Source: Galerina marginata (taxonomy: Eukaryota; Basidiomycota; Agaricomycetes; Agaricales; Galerinaceae). From it: a DNA stretch of 64,000 nucleotides. Numbering within the stretch: the stretch's first letter is position 1; each line of letters begins with the position of its first letter. The translations under genes and the position numbers were made by a program. Location: NCBI GenBank assembly GCA_023014335.1, contig JAECYW010000026.1:124001-188000 (forward strand), written 5' to 3'. Below are positions 56,812 to 64,000 of the stretch, piece by piece. Below the pieces are notes generated by a model. It saw nothing but the letters and a program-made list of their open reading frames with translations. It was not told where the DNA came from and did no database searches.

Positions 56812-57828
56812 ATGGCGCGTACTGACGATGACGCATCCTTTCTCTGTGCAATACCCAATGGTGTGCTTGAAGAATTCAGGGCCGAGGTCAGTCTTCTTCA
56901 CTTACACTCCCATCACTGTGTTAACCCCATTGTACCCACACAGGTCTACTTGAGCGCCTTCATTAAGAAATACCCAGTCATGTTTGTGGATACAGTGTGG
57001 GTTGACATAGACAAACTGAAGATATTTCTACGTGAACAAGAGGTATTTTTTTTTGTCAATCACTCAAGGCTGCACTGACAAGGAAAATACAAGGAGTCCA
57101 AACACGTTGAACACGACCCTGACGCATCCAAAAACGTCAAAGAAGAACCTGTTGCATCTCCCAATTTGGTCATTAAGGAGGAGCCTAAATCTGACGCTGT
57201 TCTACCAGCTGTCAGCGCGAATGCAAACTTGCTGTACCGGTCTTTGATTGAGGATGGCTGTGAAATTCTTGAATTGCTCGACAGTGATAATGAGATGGCG
57301 CCCGACTCGGAGAGCTTTTCTGAATTAATAGAAGACAAAGGCATGAGTAGTGATACAGTGGTTGGGGATTTGGATATAGAGATGGATTCCGACAATGATG
57401 AGGACCTGCATTCACATCACAACCAAAAAATGTCTGACAGATCAACAGATTTAGGCTCGGATTCCGATGATTCAGGCTTGGATGAATTCATGGCATCAAA
57501 CTGGCTTGAGGACTGCATTTCATCCAAAGTCAACCAAGGGCCCATTTTGATCACCCAGCAATGTACCGTGGAAGCATTGGAAGTGTTGGAATGCACTTCC
57601 AATCTTCCTTCTTACTGGCCTGTACCTCGGGAAAAGCGTGGCTACCTTGTAGATTTGTCTGACCCAAAATGGAACATTCTTGATAAAAACGAGAAGCTAA
57701 TAAGGGTTGACAGCCTCATTAAGAATTTGGTATGAACCAAAAGTCAATCTCATATTTTGTGGAATTTATTGACCATGTCTTTTACTTTCAAGATCAAGAT
57801 TCATGGACTAGCTGTAATGAACCTCTAG
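56812..57828 (+). CDS. Acidic hypothetical protein, four exons, probably truncated
   Basis: Exons 56812-56886, 56944-57042, 57094-57729 and 57793-57828, with introns bearing GTCAGT...CACAG, GTATTT...ACAAG and GTATGA...TCAAG. All joins keep phase 0. The product starts MARTDDDASFLCAIPNG and contains IKKYPVMFVDTVWVD, an acidic central part (EEP repeats and Asp/Ser-rich runs), and a conserved-looking end, SYWPVPREKRGYLVDLSDP then LIRVDSLIKNL. That end resembles an expanded basidiomycete family of unknown function that I recall only in outline; members usually continue past a QDSW motif. Here QDSW is readable from 57795 but in another frame than the predicted splice, so the 3' end may be frameshifted or mis-spliced. 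No function is proposed. Confidence 0.5.
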
Positions 57829-58490
57829 TAAGGTATGTCACTATGTGGGGAGTTAACGCCTAAGACGATTTGGCGGGCTTTGTGTAAGGGGAACCTCGTT
57901 CCGAGCTTCCGCACTTACTTCCGCTCTGGCTCCCATTCCGAGCCCACTCTACATTCTGCCGCATCGACGCCCGTAAAGTCACATGAAATGGATTTGCACC
58001 ATTCCGCCTACCATTCCGCTTCCGCTCCACGTTCCGCTGGAATAATGTCTGCGACCTTCCGCTTTCCGAGCTCCCTCACTGCATCCGGCCCTCGGAACAC
58101 ATTATCTGCCATCAGGCCATTTTATTTATTATTTTATTATTTACATCGTACCACATTTGGACTTAGCACAGTATTTATACGGCTCACCTGCAGTGGGATC
58201 CCCATCCTTTCCTCTTTGGATCCCCTGCTAGGTGAGTTAGCTGTTAGTTTAATTACTTATTAATAAACTAAACCTTTGGATCCCCTGCTAGTCTCACTAA
58301 CGTTGCCTGACTTCCAGTCTCCGGCGTTCCGACCCGCGGTTGCCCTTACACTTTGGTGAGTAGACCTAGGAGTAACCCTTCAGTCTGAGAGCAAACAGAG
58401 AAGCTGAGATCGATCGCAGATATACACTTTGATGAAGTTAGATCTCTTAGATCTAAGTCTTGGAAAATGCTAAGAACTCTATATTCAAAC
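57829..58490. other. Unassigned sequence between hypothetical gene and LTR
   Basis: 57890-58100 has repeated ttccgct/ccattccg motifs. A 142-codon frame (57835-58263) has no recognised domain. tttggatcccctgctag occurs twice (about 58216 and 58276), a short direct repeat. No target duplication for the following LTR. Confidence 0.3.
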
Positions 58491-59015
58491 TGTCACAATC
58501 CAGTTCTAAGTCCCATCGTTCTGACTTTCCGTTCCGGACTTTCCGTCATCCAAACGATTTTTGTCCGGACGAGTTTCCGTTCTGTCCCTCGGAAATACTG
58601 TCCTTCCCACTCTCATCCTCATGTTATCCTCATGTTGGTAAGGATCAGATCTCGAGGCTTCTTTCCGCAGCATATCTTACCAAGGTCTTCTCGAGTTTCG
58701 GAGTTGCGGAGTTTCGGAACAACTCCGCTCTTATATTTAAAGCCTTGTAATTACGCCTTAGATCTGCAGTCTGAATATTAGTTTACCTACCCGCATAACC
58801 TTGACATCTCATCGCTCTCATATATCTAAGTTGTTCACTTCCGAGACACGCCTTAGGGCGAGGTGCTGACCCTCCGGTCTCCCGACCATAAATTGGGGCA
58901 CGTTGTTAGGCTAGGCACAGTTCATAGCTGAGGCCAAAGCCCTGTCCATCCAGTTCCGCGTTCCGTGTTTCTGCCGGAACTTTGGATCCTCGGAACGTCG
59001 GACTCAGTCTTAACA
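58491..59015 (+). repeat. 5' LTR of a truncated Ty3/gypsy-like element, 525 bp
   Basis: TGTCACAATCCAG ... CAGTCTTAACA, the same length as and highly similar to 38723-39247 in reverse complement. A gag-like open frame follows within 20 bp, as expected downstream of a 5' LTR. No 5-bp duplication is seen. Confidence 0.85.
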
Positions 59016-59031
59016 GTATATTCAGACTTAC

Positions 59032-59325
59032 TTGTCTAGCGACAAGTCTATGCACCGCACACCACCTCCAGGACCCCCCAGACGCAATACTTGCACTTCG
59101 CAACAAGCTGGGACACTCTTTCACCGAGACCCAGATCGCCCTACACCACACCCTGAAGATCCGGAACCAGCTCCATCCAAATTCTCTATAACCTTTCCAC
59201 ACGCCACGGCTTTTCAGCTTCCTCGCACCCCTCCACCACCTCCAGGCGGCACGGACCGTCGTTTGTCCACCAACCCGTTCGAACCTGGTTCCAGTGAACC
59301 ATCAACCACCTGTATAAGCTGGTAA
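59032..59325 (+). pseudogene. Truncated gag-like ORF after the 5' LTR
   Basis: 97 codons, Pro/Thr/Ser-rich (for example RTPPPPPGGTDRRLS), starting 17 bp after the LTR. Its position and composition fit a Gag N-terminus, but no capsid or zinc-knuckle motif is visible. It is cut off where the third family-1 copy begins. Confidence 0.4.
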
Positions 59326-62300
59326 CATATATCAACTTAGGGAAACTGCCCAACAGTCTGATACAGATTTAACGGCAGATTGCCCAAGGCCTTTTGGCCT
59401 ACAAATGCCCTGTAAGAGCTCTAAGGGCTCGGGGAGCCCGGGCATAGGTAAAAAAAAATGTTTTGGGTGCTGCTCGTCGTAGGACGCGCTTCTCAGGGTC
59501 GGGAAAGCGCCCATAGGCTTATATTTAGGTGTAGATGCCATCTGGGATGTTTTTACGCGTCCAGGTGCCGCCCGTCGCGTCAAAATGAATCCCACAACGG
59601 GTCCCATGAGTCCCGCCACGCCAAATCCGGATATTGCGCTATTTCGGGACGACGCGTCAAATCCATCAAAACCGGATAAATTTAGAAACACGCGACACAC
59701 GCGTCATTTCGGTTCCTGGCTCCCTCGGAACAGCTGGATATATTAATAGTGCAATTGATGCGATCATTCGGGAACCCCGAATTGGCTGCTGGGGATCATT
59801 TGGCGCATTGCATGCTCCTCCCGTTAGAAATTTCCAATATTAAATACATATATGTAATCTAGAGAGCTCTACAAATCTAACAGTCTCATTTTTATGCCGA
59901 AATTCGTACAGGAAGGGATGGATGCGCGTCCATCCATTCGGATGACGCTCGGCGTCAATTACCGGGCACGATAAAAATAGATTTTATTTGTTCGCAAATT
60001 CTCCGTCCGTTTTGGGGGGGTATATCGCCTTCGTTTCTTTCGTCCCCTCTAATTTAAATGTGTATTCATAATCTCCTCATTAATACTAACCTAATGATAT
60101 AATTTTTACCACCAAAAGTGACGGGGAAGTCATAGGAAGGCTTTCAATGAGTGATGCTCCACCGAAATATTGCTATAAATAGATTTCATTCAATTCTCTC
60201 CCTCTTTTCGCTCTCCCCAATGCTCAATATGCCCTTCCCTCCATATTTATGTATATAGCTGTAATCTACTGATAAATGCGAGTCCAACAGTACCAATTTT
60301 GTTTATAAATTATTCTCACAAGCTTTACAATTTCGTCGATCTTCTCAGTGGGGTTGCTTCCTAATTAAATAGCCTGCATATATTCAATTTTATTCTTTAC
60401 TACGAAATACAATACTCTGTAAGATATATGTATTATATGTACGTAGAAGGGGGGGAGGAGAGGTCGCGGGAAGGAGGTAAGCGGGCCAGAGGGGAAGAGG
60501 TGGTAGGTGGGCCGGAAGGGGGGAAGGGATGGGTCAGCGGGCAAGTCGCAGTGGCGGACTGGCCTATATCCCTCGTACGTACCTGCTACTCGTGTAACCT
60601 ATTCCCTTCGTCGTCGTCGTTCTAGCTCCCCGGTGACAGTGGGGAGGGCGAGCACGGCGAAAGTGCTGGTTACCGAGCGAATGGCGGCAGCGGACATGGC
60701 GGCAGCGGACAAGGCGAAGGCCTTGCCCTGGTGTTCAACTCGAGCTGTCAAGCTGGTCGTCGTCGTCTCGTTGAGAACCTTGATGGCGGAGGGGGTGTCG
60801 TCGCGGGTTGCTGGTCTGCAGCAGAAGTGGCATGGGGAGCAAGAACCAGTACGAGCAGCTTATCGCTGCCCGTACCTTGGTATCACCGGATCCCCAGCAA
60901 ACAACAACGACGACGCCGCCGCCGCAGTTCATGCTTCCGCCGCCCCGCTCACGCTCACGCTCGTCCGTCGTCGCAGTCCATGGGGACAGCGCGAGAGGCT
61001 GTCGGTGGTTGGTGGTCGTGGTTTCCCTTTGTCTGTGGCACCAGACTCAACCGACGAGACGGTAGACCTACCACCAGCAGCCCATTGGCCATTCGGCGCT
61101 GGCGCTGCTTTGATGCTGATGCTGGTGCTGGTGCCGCGGACGATAGGTGTGGTGGATGGGCCCATGTTGCGTGCTGGCCTCGACCCACGGCACGGGGTGG
61201 AGGCGATTGGCAACGTAGGCGACGCTGGGAGAGTAGTCGGCGGTCGTTAGAGGAGGGAGGTTGATGCGAGGAGACCGTCGGTCGAGCTGGTTCGACGAAG
61301 GGACGGCGGGGCGCGGCTGCGATAGGTGGGCGGTTGCGGGTCCTCACTAGAGGTAACGACGTTATCGTCGTCGTAGCTGCGGGGGAACGGTGGAGGTGGA
61401 GGCATGGAGAGTATAAGAAAGCAGTTCGAGTCGCGAGACTCGAACCGCTACGCACCGTGCGGGTTCCCTTTTCTAGGGCCTCCCTTCGTGTTTCCAACCC
61501 GCCCTGACTTCCTGGGTTACCCCCCAAGCCCTCGAATGTTGTTGGCGCCGACAGTCTTTGTCCGGAGTCGACGTCGTGTCGAATGTCGGCCTACATCCCT
61601 TTGCAGGGGAGAGGCACGCGGCGCGTGGTGTTGCATGACGGTGGGTGGAGTGATGAACCCTCCAGCTGGGCCAGTGGTATCCCCGGGCTCGAGGATTCGC
61701 TGCGGGCCACAGCTGGGGAAGGAGGCGGAGAGGGATGGAGACGGTGTGGGGAGCGAGGAGGAAGTGGGAAGTAAGATCAACGATGTCCGAACATCGTTGA
61801 TCAACCCTCCAAGCGGAGTTTTAAACTCCCGGACCGGCGAGTTTCCGCCCGTTCCTCATCGTCGAGGACGTCGCTGGGCTGTAAAATTGGATGAATAGAT
61901 GTAATTAGTATCAGAATTTGTTGTATATACTATACTTAGCCCATATGTAAGCTTGAATGATTAAAAGTTTCCACCCGAACCCCATAATGTAAGGTATAGC
62001 ACTCAATGATCTGGGTGCGTGGTGATTTCGGGTCAGGAATTGTTCGAGGAACTCTACTGGATTACTTCTGAAAAGCTTGGGCACAAGATAAGCACGTATA
62101 ATTAAAGTTTAAGGTAATTAAAAGAGTTCTAGATACTTAGGACGAGCTAAGATGGGCGAGTGATAACGAAGGACGTATGTTTCCACAAATGCTCGGTATT
62201 GTTAGTAACTCTTTCACTCAGTTGGTGTCATATGCAAAGGTAGTGTTTCCAGAGTATCAAACAACAATGCTAAGTGATTATAAAATGACTTGTATAACTT

Positions 62301-62985
62301 CTAATTACTATCTACTGTAGCCTAGTATTTTTTATTCACCTGGAATTAATCTATTCAATCCTAAAACACAGTAAGTTGAGCCCGAGCATGCGTGAATCAC
62401 CACGCAGGTCGGTTGGTTTTAATACATTTGCATTTTACTTAGAAGTTTTACCTCGGAGGCACATTTTAGGTTGAAAGGTTAGTAGCATATGTCATTCCGA
62501 GCCTTAAATATATTTTAGGTGTTCATTATAACACCTTCCGAGACGTTCCCCTCGACGACAAGGATCTCGAAACCGAGCGGGCCGGAGGATCCAACCAATC
62601 ACATCGCGTTCCGAAAACGGCATCAGCCACATCAACAGCCATCAGCGCTGTTGATCTTGACCTGCAGCCACCACCACCTTCCCTCTCTCGCCTGCCCGTC
62701 CCCTCAACATCTCAAGAAATGTAAGTAAGTTATTTCTATTGGTTTTACTTATGTTTTTACTAACTTTACATCTCTTTAAAAGGGTTACACGACGCTGACG
62801 AACACAACGCGCGTCGCCACGTCGCGTGCCCCCCCTCCAATCTGAGGGCTGTGGGCCGACGTTCGGACGGCAGTGGCTCAGTGGGGAGATGGAACACACA
62901 AGGGGAGACCCAGGATGTGGGAGACCCGGCAGGTGCGCCGTGAAACGAGTCGCAGAGACTCGTTTCACTCGATCTCACAGCCTAT
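59312..62985 (+). mobile_element. Family-1 copy 3, left arm and core (right part lost or beyond the window)
   Basis: 59312-60420 resembles the copy 1 left arm: catctgggatgttt, cgggtcccatgagtcc, the ccctctaatttaaatgtgta segment and gctataaatagatttcattc. 60430-61880 is a GC-rich core, 61880-62520 an AT-rich spacer similar to 4260-4910 (gtggtgatttcgggtca, then ttccgagccttaaata), and 62530-62985 the second core block. Hairpins: 61422-61447 (11 bp, one wobble), 61775-61802 (12 bp perfect), 62940-62968 (12 bp perfect). The exact left end is uncertain. The 247-codon frame at 60507-61250 uses a different frame from the homologous DNA in copy 1. Confidence 0.75.
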
Positions 62986-63014
62986 GCCGCTAGTTGAAGA
63001 CATCAGGTAGGTAA

Positions 63015-63945
63015 ACTGCCCAAGGAGGACTTTGCATCAGGTAGGTAAACTACCCAACAGCAGTTTACCAAGTCTGCCTATGTATTAGGCTACGACGTGC
63101 TACAATGTTGCTCTAGTACATACGTACGTATGTAGGGTATTTATTTGGTGATTGATGGGATCAATTCAGATCACATGACTTTGAATTTGCCTCTATTTAC
63201 ATGCTTGTCGCACATTTATGTAATTTTATGGCCTCAAATGTAAACAAATATAAATAAAGGCTCTCAGGGCCACTGCATCCATGATATAAAAGGCAATCAA
63301 GATGCAATTGCCTGAAATGGCAGTATTTAGTCAGCCAGCCAATTTGGACTTAGCAGCATTTGTGTTAAGTTCTTTAAATTATTAATTAACACTAAAAGCC
63401 TTATATCTCAATGAGGAAGGTATCTAGTCATGTGATTTAAATTTTAGTAGGGTTTAAAAATAGATTACGTTCTTTTGAGACCCTCTTTCCTTTTTGGGAA
63501 ATTTTCCCGTCAGCCAAAATTTCTCACCGCCGGCTTTTTTTCACTTTTTTGCATTTTTCTCTGTGGGAAAAATAGCTAGGCACAAAATTTTGATGGATTC
63601 AGGGTCAGATGGCTTGGCCGCACATTTTTTATTAATAGCACAGCCACATCCGAGCACATTCAGGGATGGCTTGGTAAACTGCCCAAGCTGTCAAAAAGTG
63701 AGGCTAGTTTGCCGAGCCTTTCCAGGATGTGCTCGGATGTGGCTGTGCCTCCGATAAAAAATGACGTAATCAGCTACGCGACCCTGAATCCATCAAAATC
63801 GTGGCTGTGTCTTCTTTCCTTATTGAGATATAAGCCAAATATTAGTACATGGTTAATTTACAGCCCTTGGTAAGTTAACGGTCAACGGTCAACTTACCAA
63901 GTAGGGCAGTTTACCTTCCTGATGCAAAGTCCTCCTTGGGCAAGT
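63015..63945. mobile_element. Element C (same family as A and B)
   Basis: Inverted ends: ctgcccaaggaggactttgc on the left, and a right end whose complement reads ttgcccaaggaggactttgc. The body shares gtcgcacatttatgtaattt with A and B and has a foldback centre (gcacagccacatccgagcac at about 63640 and its complement at about 63728). No coding capacity. It interrupts family-1 copy 3. Confidence 0.8.
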
Positions 63946-64000
63946 TACCATTATTTACACATCGAGGTAGTGGCAACAGGTGAAAGTAAGGGGAGCAAAA
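63946..64000. other. Window end, no feature
   Basis: 55 bp of unassigned sequence after element C; it may be the continuation of family-1 copy 3. Confidence 0.3.

Overview
The window looks like nuclear DNA of a filamentous basidiomycete, most likely an Agaricomycete. The evidence is short introns of about 50 bp with GTRNGT donors, a Ty3/gypsy chromodomain retrotransposon, a PIF/Harbinger element, and a CX2CX6C Cys-cluster protein of a kind I associate with Agaricomycetes. There is no sign of a bacterial or viral genome. No rRNA gene, CRISPR array or intact tRNA gene was found. Nearly all of the 64 kb is mobile DNA, much of it nested, so most short open frames are chance frames inside repeats.

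Layout. 1-15.5 kb (minus strand): a Ty3/gypsy chromovirus. A leader/LTR lies at about 15.1-15.5 kb, a single uninterrupted Gag-Pol frame at 14.8-7.47 kb, and a second long frame downstream (7.3 kb to the window edge). A 5,064-bp element, here called family-1 copy 1 (1988-7051), splits the second frame. 15.5-18.35 kb: an unassigned duplicated exon/intron-like module interrupted by a palindromic 1.06-kb element. 18352-24353: a 6.0-kb near-palindrome (element E) with an 8-bp target duplication and a solo LTR mirrored in both arms. 24.4-26.3 kb: half of a degraded family-1 element. 26.3-31.2 kb: a degenerate region with one module repeated three times. 31.2-37.7 kb: a nest consisting of a foldback element with tRNA-like arms, invaded by a PIF/Harbinger transposon (31211-35862, with a Myb/SANT-like gene and a transposase), by a hAT-type MITE and by a solo LTR; the Harbinger is itself invaded by a 770-bp MITE. 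38.7-41 kb: an LTR, then a coiled-coil/Cys-cluster gene whose 3' end runs into element B. Element B is split by a 5-kb palindromic element (D) built from tandem ~330-bp units. 46.7-55.7 kb: a family-1 remnant split by a second complete family-1 element (copy 2, 48810-54359). 55.7-59.3 kb: a four-exon hypothetical gene, then a 5' LTR with a stub of gag. 59.3-63 kb: a third family-1 copy, cut off by a third copy of the A/B/C element.

Most interesting content: family-1. These are roughly 5-kb elements with ~0.8-1 kb inverted repeats, exact 7-bp target duplications, two distinguishable ends, and a GC-rich core that does not look protein coding. The core carries many short near-perfect hairpins. 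Between copies the stem sequences change on both sides so that pairing is kept, which is the pattern expected if the folded form is under selection. No transposase is encoded. Two other non-autonomous elements here (D and the MITE H), unrelated in sequence, also make 7-bp duplications and have ends compatible with a 5'-CA start. This suggests one mobilising enzyme encoded outside the window.
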